From Lewinellaceae bacterium (lineage in GTDB: Bacteria; Bacteroidota; Bacteroidia; Chitinophagales; Saprospiraceae): a stretch of DNA of 17,313 nucleotides. Each line of letters starts with the position of its first letter. Position 1 is the first letter of the stretch. Of this stretch, positions 7,828 to 14,797 are shown piece after piece. The translations under genes were made by a program, and so were the position numbers. The notes under the pieces are model-generated. The model was not told the origin of the DNA, searched no databases, and saw nothing but the letters and a program-made list of their open reading frames with translations. Location of the stretch: assembly GCA_020636075.1 (NCBI GenBank), contig JACJYO010000022.1:1-17313 (forward strand), in the 5' to 3' direction.

Positions 7828-8418
7828 TTAAAATGTCAAAAGCCCTGTTCGCAGCCATTCATTTGTCTTGAAAAGCGCTGCGACAGATAATGCATCGGTA
7901 ATTTCACCATTCAGCACCATTTGTATGGCCTGGTTGAATGGCAATTGACGGACTTGAAGTTGTTCGGATTCTTCAGGCTGTGCTTCCAAAAAATGTAACC
8001 CTTGAGCTACATAAGCGACGCCATATTCATCGGTGACAGAATTGGAAAGATGTAATTCCAGGAGTTTTGTCCAATGCTTGGCCACAATTCCGGTTTCTTC
8101 CAATAGTTCGCGTTTAGCGGAATCAAGCAAGCTTGTACCAAGGGGGCCTCCTCCCTCCGGGATTTCCCAACTGTAGCATCCCAGCGCATAGCGGTATTGA
8201 CCTACCAGCCAAGTATTTCCGGTATGGTCAAGTGGGACTATGCCAAGCGCTGTATTTTTAAAATGAACGATTCCGTAAATGCCATTGCCACCGGCTGGAT
8301 TAAGTACTGCTCTATGGCTTACCTGAATCCAAGGATTGTCATATACCTGACAGACGTCCAAAGTGGTCCATGGATCGTCGGTCATTTGGAGGTCTTTGTT
8401 TTGGAATTCAGTGTCCAT
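7828..8418 (-). CDS. NUDIX hydrolase (ADP-ribose pyrophosphatase-like)
   Basis: Protein of 196 residues that should hydrolyse a nucleoside diphosphate linked to another group, with Mg2+; ADP-ribose or a sugar nucleotide is the usual substrate in this subgroup. The NUDIX box spans G89 to I111. The metal-binding end R103-E104-L-L-E107-E108-x-G110 is intact, but the first conserved Glu of the box is Thr (T95). The preceding WEIPEGGGPLG is typical of the ADP-ribose pyrophosphatase branch. Before it, GIVPLDHTGNTWLVGQYRYALG is the usual N-terminal sheet. An internal Met at residue 12 (8385) is an alternative start, because the NUDIX fold begins well after it. It is 246 bp upstream of mltA on the same strand; a shared transcript is possible but not evident. 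No signal peptide, so cytoplasmic. Confidence 0.9.
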   Translation of the reverse strand: MDTEFQNKDLQMTDDPWTTLDVCQVYDNPWIQVSHRAVLNPAGGNGIYGIVHFKNTALGIVPLDHTGNTWLVGQYRYALGCYSWEIPEGGGPLGTSLLDSAKRELLEETGIVAKHWTKLLELHLSNSVTDEYGVAYVAQGLHFLEAQPEESEQLQVRQLPFNQAIQMVLNGEITDALSVAALFKTNEWLRTGLLTF

Positions 8419-8447
8419 AAAGGTACTTTTGTCGAAAAGTTTGCGAT

Positions 8448-8459
8448 TTTTCGCGAAAA
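8448..8459. promoter_or_regulatory. Perfect 12-bp palindrome upstream of the NUDIX gene, possible operator
   Basis: TTTTCGCGAAAA lies 30-41 bp before the NUDIX start codon, where a repressor site would sit. CGAAAAG also occurs just beside it (8433-8439). No regulator is identified. Confidence 0.3.
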
Positions 8460-8747
8460 GCTTGACATTAGCATGACAATGCGAGCCACTTAATCAGGCT
8501 CCATTCTTCCCCAAGTTGCTTCTTTATGAAGCCCGTGTAATCAACTCCCCGTTGCCTCCCGCATTCACCCTCTCTTAAACATAACCATGAAGCAGGTTTA
8601 TCCTGCCAGCATATTGCGTCATAATTTCCTTCAAAATCCCGCTTTTTTAGAGCTGGAATGCATGACAGGTATTTTTGTCGCTAATATGTTCTGATCGTTT
8701 AACCATTTTTCAGGTTAACTACTTGATCGCTGGGTACTAAATTTTAC

Positions 8748-8780
8748 CGTAGTAATATGAACAATAATTTATATACTACG
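8748..8780. repeat. Inverted repeat upstream of the esterase gene
   Basis: Perfect 7-bp arms CGTAGTA and TACTACG, extended inward by AT-rich pairing with one bulge, about 150 bp before the esterase start. It could be an operator or an RNA hairpin; nothing in the sequence decides between these. Confidence 0.35.
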
Positions 8781-8931
8781 AAAATCGGGCCACTTTTTAA
8801 GCCGGATTAAAATTCAGAACCCGCAGGTAGCAACCAATTTGCTTCGAATACCGAAAAACCCACACACTAAAGCGACAACATCAATTTGATGTTTTGCCCA
8901 TACTAATGAGATAACGAAAACCACCTGGCTT

Positions 8932-10341
8932 ATGCTCAACACGTACCCTCTACGTGCTCTTTTCTGGGTTTTAGCGCTACTTCCCAGTCTGCTTTCAGCG
9001 CAACTAACTGTCACTGTTACATCGGTGCCGGCAAATACTCCCGCTAGCGCAAAAATTTATGTTACCGGCACGTTTAACAACTGGAATCCCGGTGATGCAA
9101 ATTCAATTTTGACGCCTACATCCAACGGGCGTTATACGATTACCTTAAATCCGGCTATCGGGCCTGTGCGGTTCAAATTTACACGTGGCGGTTGGACAAG
9201 TGTTGAAGGTAATTCCAATGGCGATTTTATTCAGGATCATGTAGTTACATACACAGGGCTCCCGCAAACGGTGGAGTTTTCCATCCTTTCGTGGGAAGAC
9301 TTGGCGCATGCTATTCCGAACCGCGGAGTTACGATTCTGGACAATAATTTTTATATCCCTCAGCTCAATCGTACCCGTCGGGTGTGGATCTACCTACCCC
9401 CTGATTATGAAACCACAACCAAGAAATATCCGGTTTTGTACATGCACGATGGACAAAATCTGTTCAACGCGTCAACCAGCTTTTCCGGTGAATGGGAAGT
9501 CGATGAGTCCCTGGATGAAATGTGCACGCAGGGCGATTACGGTTGTATAGTCGTAGGTGTAGACAATGGCGGGGTCAATCGCCTGAATGAATATTCTCCA
9601 TGGATAAATCAGCTGTACGGTGGTGGCCAAGGCGACGAGTACATCAGTTTTATGGTCAATACATTAAAACCATACATCGATTCCAAATTCCGCACACTAC
9701 CCGATCGTGAGCATACGGGTATTATGGGTAGCAGCATGGGCGGGCTTGTAACGATGTACGCCATTATGGAATACCAACATATTTATTCCAAAGCCGGCGT
9801 TTTTTCTCCGGCATTCTGGTTTGCCGGCGATAATGTAGCCAGCCAGGTTTTGGGCATGGGAAAACGCAACAATCTTAAAGTTTACTTTTTAGCCGGCGGC
9901 CAGGAACCCACTTACGTAGTCCAGGATATGCAGGAAGTTGCAGACGCCATGCTCGATGTTGGTTTTGAAGAGGACGAACTCTCCTTTAATGTGCCGGTAG
10001 ACGGCCAGCACTCCGAATGGTTTTGGCGCCGAGAATTTCCAGATGCTTACAAATGGCTTTTTGTCGGATCGGTAACAGCAACTGGTGAGCCAGCCTCCGA
10101 CACCGAACCGGCACTCGAAATTTATCCCAATCCGGCTACCGAATGGATCCGGGTGGCAGGTTTTGAGGATGCAGAAAATCTTTACGTACAAATTCTTGGT
10201 GCAGATGGCTCTTTGCAACGGGATGTACAGATCACCCCGGGTGAATCGATCCAGACAAGCGATTTGCCTGCCGGATTTTATGCTGTTCGAGTGCGTACCG
10301 ACCATTCTGCCTGGTCTTCGGCAAAGGTGATCCTGCGATAA
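8932..10341 (+). CDS. Secreted esterase (PF00756 type) with N-terminal glycan-binding-like domain and T9SS type A sorting domain
   Basis: Protein of 469 residues in four parts. (1) Signal peptide, about 1-23 (LLPSLLSAQ). (2) A beta domain at about 25-118 with YVTGTFNNWNPGD and VRFKFTRGGW, resembling CBM20/CBM48 starch- or glycogen-binding modules. (3) An alpha/beta-hydrolase of the putative-esterase family (enterochelin esterase/antigen 85 type) at about 130-378. It has RRVWIYLPPDY, the YMHDGQNLF segment, nucleophile S268 in G-S-S-M-G, and likely catalytic His H360 in DGQHSEW; E325 in GGQEPT may be the acid. (4) A type A T9SS C-terminal sorting domain at about 395-469 (EIYPNPATEWIRV, LPAGFYAVRV). 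The protein should be exported across the outer membrane and attached or released. The substrate may be an acylated polysaccharide, inferred only from the binding module. Transcription ends at a strong hairpin 24 bp on. Confidence 0.9.
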   Translation: MLNTYPLRALFWVLALLPSLLSAQLTVTVTSVPANTPASAKIYVTGTFNNWNPGDANSILTPTSNGRYTITLNPAIGPVRFKFTRGGWTSVEGNSNGDFIQDHVVTYTGLPQTVEFSILSWEDLAHAIPNRGVTILDNNFYIPQLNRTRRVWIYLPPDYETTTKKYPVLYMHDGQNLFNASTSFSGEWEVDESLDEMCTQGDYGCIVVGVDNGGVNRLNEYSPWINQLYGGGQGDEYISFMVNTLKPYIDSKFRTLPDREHTGIMGSSMGGLVTMYAIMEYQHIYSKAGVFSPAFWFAGDNVASQVLGMGKRNNLKVYFLAGGQEPTYVVQDMQEVADAMLDVGFEEDELSFNVPVDGQHSEWFWRREFPDAYKWLFVGSVTATGEPASDTEPALEIYPNPATEWIRVAGFEDAENLYVQILGADGSLQRDVQITPGESIQTSDLPAGFYAVRVRTDHSAWSSAKVILR

Positions 10342-10364
10342 AAAACGCTCTGCCAAATCAAATG

Positions 10365-10402
10365 AAAGCCGTTCCTGATTCTGATTCAGGAACGGCTTTT
10401 TT
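10365..10402. terminator. Strong intrinsic terminator between esterase and TonB_C genes
   Basis: Perfect 14-bp inverted repeat (10365-10378 with 10386-10399), 7-nt loop, followed by T residues on the plus strand. On the minus strand it is followed by three T, so it probably also ends the convergent BlaI/M56/TonB_C transcript. Confidence 0.92.
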
Positions 10403-10431
10403 GTACTCCAATTTTGATTGAATAATACGAA

Positions 10432-10854
10432 TCACGGTTTTTTCCCGTCAAGCGCAAACTTGATGGGTAAGGTGACTTCTGCGCTTACAATCTTGCCATC
10501 CGTTTTGGCCGGGGTCCAATTGGGCATGCCTTTGATCACCCGTACAGATTCCCGAACAAAATCTTCCCGTGGATTCTGACTTCCTTCTGTGATCGTTTTT
10601 ATACCGGAAATATGGCCATCCTTTTCCACAGTAAAACGAACCAATACCATGCCGGTAGCCTGTTCTTTTTTAGCGGCTTCCGGGTACTTGATGTTTTGGA
10701 CCATGTAATCGATCAGTGCCGGCATGCCGCCCGGATACTCGGGTTGATTTTCGGGTTTGGCTGCCGTCTTTTGTGCACTGAGGGGCAGGGTAAATAGTAG
10801 CGAGAAGGCAGCGCATAGCAGCCAGGTTGCGTGTACGTTGTGCTTTGTTTGCAT
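10432..10854 (-). CDS. Secreted stand-alone TonB C-terminal domain protein
   Basis: Protein of 140 residues. A signal peptide (about 1-28, ending LPLSAQ) is followed almost at once by a TonB_C domain (about 38-136): YPGGMPALIDYM, NIKYPEAAKKEQATG, VRFTVEKDGHISGIK, ESVRVIKGMPNWTPAK, then LPIKFAL. A true TonB has a membrane anchor and a long Pro-rich spanner; both are missing here. It therefore cannot couple the proton-motive force to outer-membrane receptors in the usual way unless the signal stays uncleaved. It closely resembles the C-terminal domain of the adjacent M56 protein (same PGGM, IKYPEAAK, AVRV/SVRV and MPNW-P-A blocks), which suggests a domain duplication. It is the last gene of the BlaI/M56/TonB_C set, 114 bp after the M56 gene. 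Confidence 0.88.
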   Translation of the reverse strand: MQTKHNVHATWLLCAAFSLLFTLPLSAQKTAAKPENQPEYPGGMPALIDYMVQNIKYPEAAKKEQATGMVLVRFTVEKDGHISGIKTITEGSQNPREDFVRESVRVIKGMPNWTPAKTDGKIVSAEVTLPIKFALDGKKP

Positions 10855-10903
10855 AGCTTAAATGATTTAGATGTGAAAAATTAAGTATTGTGTATTCATA
10901 CGT

Positions 10904-10942
10904 CGCCCTGTTTTTACAGATGTTGCTTTCTGTAAAAAGGCG
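10904..10942. repeat. Hairpin/palindrome between the M56 and TonB_C genes
   Basis: Perfect 10-bp arms TTTTTACAGA (10911-10920) and TCTGTAAAAA (10929-10938) around an 8-nt spacer. They extend outward by CGCC/GGCG with a three-base bulge. It is not followed by a U-tract on the minus strand, so it is a poor terminator. It could be an RNA-processing hairpin, or an operator: the arms contain TTACA and TGTAA, which recall BlaI/MecI half-sites. Confidence 0.6.
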
Positions 10943-10968
10943 GTGTTAATGTTGAATTACAGGTAGAA

Positions 10969-12168
10969 TCAGTTTAGCTTAAACTGGATCGGAAGTTGGA
11001 ATTTACTCTGCACAGGTTTGCCTTCCTGTAGGGCAGGTTGCCAGTTAGGCATTTGGCGCACTACACGAACCGCTTCGTCTGCCATATCTGTTCGGGGAAC
11101 GGGTTGAACAGCCTCTACGTTTGCTACGGCGCCTGTTTTATCCAGTTCAATTTTCAAGGTAACCCTGCCTTCGGCGTTTTCGCGTTTGGCTGCTTCAGGG
11201 TACTTGATTGCCTGCGTCAGGTAGGTTGCTAATGCCGCCATACCACCCGGGAATTGTGCCGCGGTGTTGGCTGGCCTCTTATCCGGGGCCGGGCTCGAAG
11301 TCAGGGGACCAACCGAAAATGGTTGTTGGCTAATTCCCCAAAAAACCAAAGCCACCGGGAGCACCAGGCCAAATTTCCATCTTCGGGTAAGCGGGGAGTG
11401 TTTCCTGTTCAACATCAACAGCCGTTGCTTGAGGGGCGATTGGAAAAAATGATTTGCAAAACTCAATGCCAACTGCGGCTGCGTCTGCCGAAGCAGCAAT
11501 AAGCTGTACTGTTTCCGGGTCGTTTGATCCGACGCTGCAGCATCTGCCTGGTATTCGTGTACGGTGCGCAGCGAACGGCGATACCAATGAGCCAGCGGGT
11601 GAAACCAAAATACAATGCATAGAATTTCCAGCAACAGGACATCCACACTGTGCCAGGCCCGGACATGTGCCAATTCATGCAGCAGCATATTTTTATCATC
11701 TGGCCGATTATCAAAATCTGTTGGCACAAAAATCCAATGGAAAAAAGAAAACGGAACCACCGCCGCCGGAGTTCGGAGCAGCACACCACCAACGGGGAGT
11801 TGCTCGGCCGGTGACTGGCGGATCAGCCTGCCGATGCGAAACACGCCCCACAGCATCCGCATTGCAGTAAATGCACTCCCTATGCCGTAAATCCAGGCGA
11901 GATATTGAATTCCACCCCAGTTGTCGGCACTATGTCCAACTTGCTGCAAGACGATGGTGAACTCCGGGAGGTACGCCGGAAAGGCATCGGGGCCTAGCCC
12001 AATTGCAGGTGCCAGTCCGTATGTCAACGGCATCAGGAGTCCCGCAGCCAATGTACCCAACAGGTAAAACCGGTTGGCCCGGAAAAACGTTTCCCGACGA
12101 AGCAAGAGGTTGTAAAGCAGTGCAAACAGCCCCCAAAACAGACTTACTTGAAGCAGGTAGGTAAACAT
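10969..12168 (-). CDS. BlaR1-like M56 family membrane metallopeptidase with C-terminal TonB_C domain
   Basis: Protein of 399 residues. The M56 (BlaR1/MecR1) part covers about 1-285. Likely membrane segments lie near 4-23, 35-53, 87-108 and 265-283. The zinc motif is H164-E-L-A-H168, with a probable third ligand in E205-Y-Q-A-D209. In BlaR1 this protease, once switched on, leads to cleavage of the BlaI repressor. The beta-lactam-binding sensor domain of BlaR1 is absent. In its place, after a short Pro/Ala linker, is a TonB_C domain (about 304-399; FPGGMAALATYL, IKYPEAAKREN, MPNWQPAL). The inducing signal is therefore probably not a beta-lactam. The start codon lies two bases after the stop of the BlaI-type gene, so the two are almost certainly co-transcribed and translationally coupled. 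Confidence 0.9.
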   Translation of the reverse strand: MFTYLLQVSLFWGLFALLYNLLLRRETFFRANRFYLLGTLAAGLLMPLTYGLAPAIGLGPDAFPAYLPEFTIVLQQVGHSADNWGGIQYLAWIYGIGSAFTAMRMLWGVFRIGRLIRQSPAEQLPVGGVLLRTPAAVVPFSFFHWIFVPTDFDNRPDDKNMLLHELAHVRAWHSVDVLLLEILCIVFWFHPLAHWYRRSLRTVHEYQADAAASDQTTRKQYSLLLLRQTQPQLALSFANHFFQSPLKQRLLMLNRKHSPLTRRWKFGLVLPVALVFWGISQQPFSVGPLTSSPAPDKRPANTAAQFPGGMAALATYLTQAIKYPEAAKRENAEGRVTLKIELDKTGAVANVEAVQPVPRTDMADEAVRVVRQMPNWQPALQEGKPVQSKFQLPIQFKLN

Positions 12169-12170
12169 GA

Positions 12171-12530
12171 TCAGCTGTTTTCGTCCAATTTTTTCATGAT
12201 TTCAGCCACATCGCGCTCGCTCAGTTTTTTGTCTTCCACCAAATGCGAAACCAGACGAGAAACCGAACCGTCAAAATAATTGCGCAATACTTCCCGCAAC
12301 GAACGGCTACCATAGTCCTCTTTGGCAATGACGGGAAAATACTCGTGGGTTTTTCCATACGCTTTGTGATCCACGTAGCCTTTGCGCTCCAGAATGCGCA
12401 CCACGCTCGAAACGGTGCTGTGCGGGGGCTTGGGGTCTTCCATTTTTTCCAGTAAATCACTTACCGTGCCCCGTCCAATCTCCCATAACAATTGCATGAC
12501 GTCTTCCTCTGCTTTAGTCAATTTTTGCAT
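12171..12530 (-). CDS. BlaI/MecI-family transcriptional repressor
   Basis: Protein of 119 residues. Residues 1-70 form the winged helix of the family: LTKAEEDVMQLLWEIGRG, SDLLEKM, the recognition-helix region PPHSTVSSVVRILERKGYV, and the wing HKAYGKTHEYFPVI. The C-terminal part (about 71-119) is the helical dimerisation arm. BlaI-type repressors bind palindromic operators as dimers and are inactivated by proteolysis triggered by a BlaR1-type M56 protein; such a partner is the next gene. The segment that aligns by eye with the Asn-Phe cleavage site of staphylococcal BlaI reads S-H-L here (95-97), so the cut site, if any, differs. The ATG at 12530 is chosen; an upstream in-frame start at 12575 would add 15 residues that do not resemble the family. 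Confidence 0.92.
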   Translation of the reverse strand: MQKLTKAEEDVMQLLWEIGRGTVSDLLEKMEDPKPPHSTVSSVVRILERKGYVDHKAYGKTHEYFPVIAKEDYGSRSLREVLRNYFDGSVSRLVSHLVEDKKLSERDVAEIMKKLDENS

Positions 12531-12584
12531 AATTCGGATTCTTGTGTAGAAGTATGGGACAAAGATGCAACGCATTTTTTAGCG

Positions 12585-12599
12585 AAACAACTATTGTTT
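12585..12599. promoter_or_regulatory. Palindrome AAACAA-CTA-TTGTTT, candidate BlaI operator
   Basis: Perfect 6-bp arms around three bases, 55-69 bp before the repressor start. It contains ACA and TGT half-sites as in known BlaI/MecI operators, but the spacing differs. Position fits autoregulation; the binding protein is inferred. Confidence 0.4.
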
Positions 12600-12608
12600 G
12601 CGTTTTTT

Positions 12609-12624
12609 AACGTAAAAATACGTT
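12609..12624. promoter_or_regulatory. Palindrome AACGTA-AAAA-TACGTT, second candidate operator
   Basis: Perfect 6-bp arms around AAAA, 10 bp beyond the first palindrome in the gap upstream of the repressor gene. It does not share its sequence with the first, so at most one of them may be the BlaI site. Confidence 0.35.
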
Positions 12625-12655
12625 GTATGAAAATATATAATTGAAAAACAGTGAC

Positions 12656-13546
12656 TTATGGCTCACTTAGCCAAGCCATGATTTGTAAAAGAAGTTGCGG
12701 GTTCTGCCGCGCTTCAGGCTGATTCATACCTACAGGCGCTTGATTCGGGCCGGCTAATTGCGCCGAAAACATGGCCGCTTCTCCCGAAATCACCACTTTA
12801 CCCTTCCCATATTGCAGGTAGCCCAATTGGTGCCACCCCTGGCTATCCTGGTAGGGTGTGGTTTCATCAAATCGCCAAGCGACCTCAGGCATCAGGAGCG
12901 TATAATTTTTCAGCGTAAGCACTGCTTTCCCGTTTTCGGGGAGTTGAAACGCACTTCCGGTAAATGTCACAACGGTATCAATACCCGCAGTAAATGGGCT
13001 ATCGAACAAGGTTTTTTCTGCCCGGAAAAATTTTTCAGGAACGCGCCGTCGATTGTCCATGGCAAAACAATTGAGCATGCGGACGCCAAACGCCGCAGCC
13101 AGATCGGCCGCCGAACCGGCAAAAGGCATGTGATCGGCAATCAGAAACAGACTTCCACCTTGCCGAACCCAATTTTGTACCGCCGCAATTTCCACAGGGC
13201 TGAACGCCGAGCGATTGGGCAGTACCCAGCGGGTGTTGCTGGCACTGTCGAGCGCATTGGCGATGACAAGAATATCGCATTGTGCCAGGCCGGCCGGGGT
13301 GAACTCGAGCTGATTTGGCGCAATTTGATAACCGTCGGCCTGTACCACGTTCCCAAAGGAAGCATAGCGCCCATCCAGGGTGTGAAAGTTGAAATGGGCC
13401 TCATCCAGCCACACCTTGGGCCCTTTCCCAGGGGCGAAGCGTGGTATTGGATTTTGGTAGGTGAATGCCGTGTCCGGCAACTGCTGGGCCGCTGCTACTA
13501 CTGTTGTCCCCAACAGCAGCGCAGCAAAAAGTTGTTTTGTTTTCAT
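12656..13546 (-). CDS. Secreted DUF4350-like protein (glutamine-amidotransferase-like fold)
   Basis: Protein of 296 residues. Signal peptide about 1-21 (VVAAAQQ). The mature part resembles Bacteroidota proteins annotated DUF4350, which are predicted to have a class I glutamine-amidotransferase/ThuA-like fold. Visible blocks are WLDEAHFNFHTLDGRYASFG near 46-65, CDILVIANALD (89-99), the helix-strand AVQNWVRQGGSLFLIADHMPF (about 122-142), and GKGKVVISGEAAMFSAQ near the end (253-269). No nucleophilic Cys-based amidotransferase triad is evident, so a binding rather than catalytic role is possible. It starts 10 bp after the OmpA-family gene stop, so the two form one transcription unit. Substrate or ligand unknown. 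Confidence 0.7.
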   Translation of the reverse strand: MKTKQLFAALLLGTTVVAAAQQLPDTAFTYQNPIPRFAPGKGPKVWLDEAHFNFHTLDGRYASFGNVVQADGYQIAPNQLEFTPAGLAQCDILVIANALDSASNTRWVLPNRSAFSPVEIAAVQNWVRQGGSLFLIADHMPFAGSAADLAAAFGVRMLNCFAMDNRRRVPEKFFRAEKTLFDSPFTAGIDTVVTFTGSAFQLPENGKAVLTLKNYTLLMPEVAWRFDETTPYQDSQGWHQLGYLQYGKGKVVISGEAAMFSAQLAGPNQAPVGMNQPEARQNPQLLLQIMAWLSEP

Positions 13547-13556
13547 AGCTGTTATG

Positions 13557-14690
13557 TTATCGTTTTAACACAAAAAATTCCACTCTTCGGTTCTGAAACC
13601 GGCCTTCTTCGGTTGCATTGGAGGCAATGGGTTTGGATTCTCCTTCGCCATAATAACGCAAGCGACCGGCTGAAATATCGTTTTCCATTAAAAATTGTAC
13701 CACCGCTTTGGCCCGTTTTCGCGACAGGTATTTGTTGTAATTCTCCTTGCCGATATTATCTGTGTGCCCTACGATCTGAATTTGCATGCCCGGGTTTTCG
13801 CGCAGGATTAGCAGCAGTTTATTGAGTTCGACATAAGAGCGGGGCATCAGTTCGTATTTGTCGAATTCAAAATAAATATGTTTCAGTTGTATAGCTTTAC
13901 CCTCCTCCAGAGGCTGGCGGGTGAGGTCGTCGGGCTTTACCGGAACGCGGATAAACGGCGGGACTTTTTTTACCAGCACATCGTCAATGTAGTAGTAGGC
14001 ATAGTTGAAGCAATCGTCGCGATAGGCTGCCGTTTCGGTGCTTTCATCGGTGGAGAAATTCCCGATGATGAGGTATTCGGACTCATCCGTTGCTTCGAAA
14101 TAGCCGCTTAGCTTTACCCATTTTCCGCCGGGTGCTTCTACTTTTTTTGCTGCAAAAAACTGAGGTTTGTACAGCAGGATTTCGTCTGATTGCCGCTGAA
14201 CGCGTTTTTCCGAAAAAAAAGCCCCCAGGTTGTTGATCTGCAATGACCGTTTCAGATGGCTCACCCAAAACTCAACCTGATACCGCTGACCGGGGACCAA
14301 GGGTTCGGCCAGTTGGATTTCCACATATTCGCGGCAGTGCGGTTTGCCATTGGTGCAGCCGTAGAGCGTCAGGCCAGCCAAACAATTTCCACTGTGCGGT
14401 TTCTGTTCGCCAAAGCCTTTGTCGGCCCAATCGCTGGGCACTTTTACCCCCGGCCCGTAAATATCGGGGCTTGCCGTTGTGGCGCTGAACCAGTACTTGA
14501 CCACCTGGGCAAAAAATGCGCCCTTGTACGACCAGCCGACCGGTGGACTCACGAAACGCTCAAAGCCCGGATTTGGGACAATATTGTCGCCGTCATGCAC
14601 CATTTGAGCGTGCAGCAAATTGGCTTGGGATGCCAGCGCGAAACTGAACAGGCAAAATAAATGACGTAAAGACCGGAGCAGCAAGGGCAT
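13557..14690 (-). CDS. OmpA-family peptidoglycan-binding protein with N-terminal carbohydrate-binding-like domain
   Basis: Protein of 377 residues. Signal peptide about 1-29 (LLHAQ). A beta-sandwich-like domain covers about 33-243: it opens with IVPNPGFERF, contains HCREYVEIQLAEPLVPGQRY and GAFFSEKRVQ, and closes with YYYIDDVLVKK, like galactose-binding/CBM-type domains. After a Pro-rich linker, residues 268-377 form an OmpA C-terminal domain: IYFEFDKYELMPRSYVELN, GHTDNIGKENYNKYLSRKRA, and GEGESKPIASN. D311 and R326 are spaced 15 apart like the Asp/Arg pair that grips meso-diaminopimelate in OmpA relatives. There is no beta-barrel, so it is probably a periplasmic or outer-membrane-associated protein that tethers something to peptidoglycan. 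It is the first gene of a pair with the DUF4350-like gene. Confidence 0.88.
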   Translation of the reverse strand: MPLLLRSLRHLFCLFSFALASQANLLHAQMVHDGDNIVPNPGFERFVSPPVGWSYKGAFFAQVVKYWFSATTASPDIYGPGVKVPSDWADKGFGEQKPHSGNCLAGLTLYGCTNGKPHCREYVEIQLAEPLVPGQRYQVEFWVSHLKRSLQINNLGAFFSEKRVQRQSDEILLYKPQFFAAKKVEAPGGKWVKLSGYFEATDESEYLIIGNFSTDESTETAAYRDDCFNYAYYYIDDVLVKKVPPFIRVPVKPDDLTRQPLEEGKAIQLKHIYFEFDKYELMPRSYVELNKLLLILRENPGMQIQIVGHTDNIGKENYNKYLSRKRAKAVVQFLMENDISAGRLRYYGEGESKPIASNATEEGRFQNRRVEFFVLKR

Positions 14691-14736
14691 AATGTGGAGG
14701 GTTTAATTTGATTTTTCAAAAGTATCGGCTTTGGGC

Positions 14737-14744
14737 CAAATATA
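14737..14744 (-). promoter_or_regulatory. Candidate -7 promoter element for the OmpA/DUF4350 unit
   Basis: The minus strand reads TATATTTG, an exact TAnnTTTG match, 46 bp before the OmpA-family start codon. No clear -33 TTTG at the usual spacing. Confidence 0.45.
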
Positions 14745-14797
14745 ATTTCATTTCCCGGCGATTAATTCCCCCGCTCAAAAAACAGGATTTGGCGCAC

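Larger units (their letters stand above)
8419..8931. other. 513-bp gene-free region rich in short inverted repeats
   Basis: No convincing gene lies here; the best open frame is a 35-codon one at 8587-8694 with no recognisable features. The region separates divergent genes (NUDIX on -, esterase on +), so it should hold both promoters. Visible structure: perfect palindrome TTTTCGCGAAAA (8448-8459); GAGCC/GGCTC (8483-8501); two 5-bp hairpins with the same TTTAT loop (8518-8532 and 8592-8606); TTAACC/GGTTAA (8699-8718); CGTAGTA/TACTACG (8748-8780); ACATCA/TGATGT (8878-8892). A TATTTTTG at 8670-8677 (+) matches the -7 consensus but is about 255 bp before the esterase start. Confidence 0.5.

Noticed and set aside
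8587..8694. 35-codon open frame in the gene-free region
   Set aside because: No ribosome-binding site, signal peptide or recognisable pattern; a frame of this length is expected by chance.
10969..12530. Beta-lactamase resistance operon (blaI-blaR1)
   Set aside because: The M56 protein has no penicillin-binding sensor domain and there is no beta-lactamase gene nearby; only the regulatory logic is shared.
12758..13825. 355-codon open frame on the plus strand
   Set aside because: Antisense to the DUF4350-like and OmpA genes, spanning their junction; both antisense genes have signal peptides and conserved domains, this frame has none.
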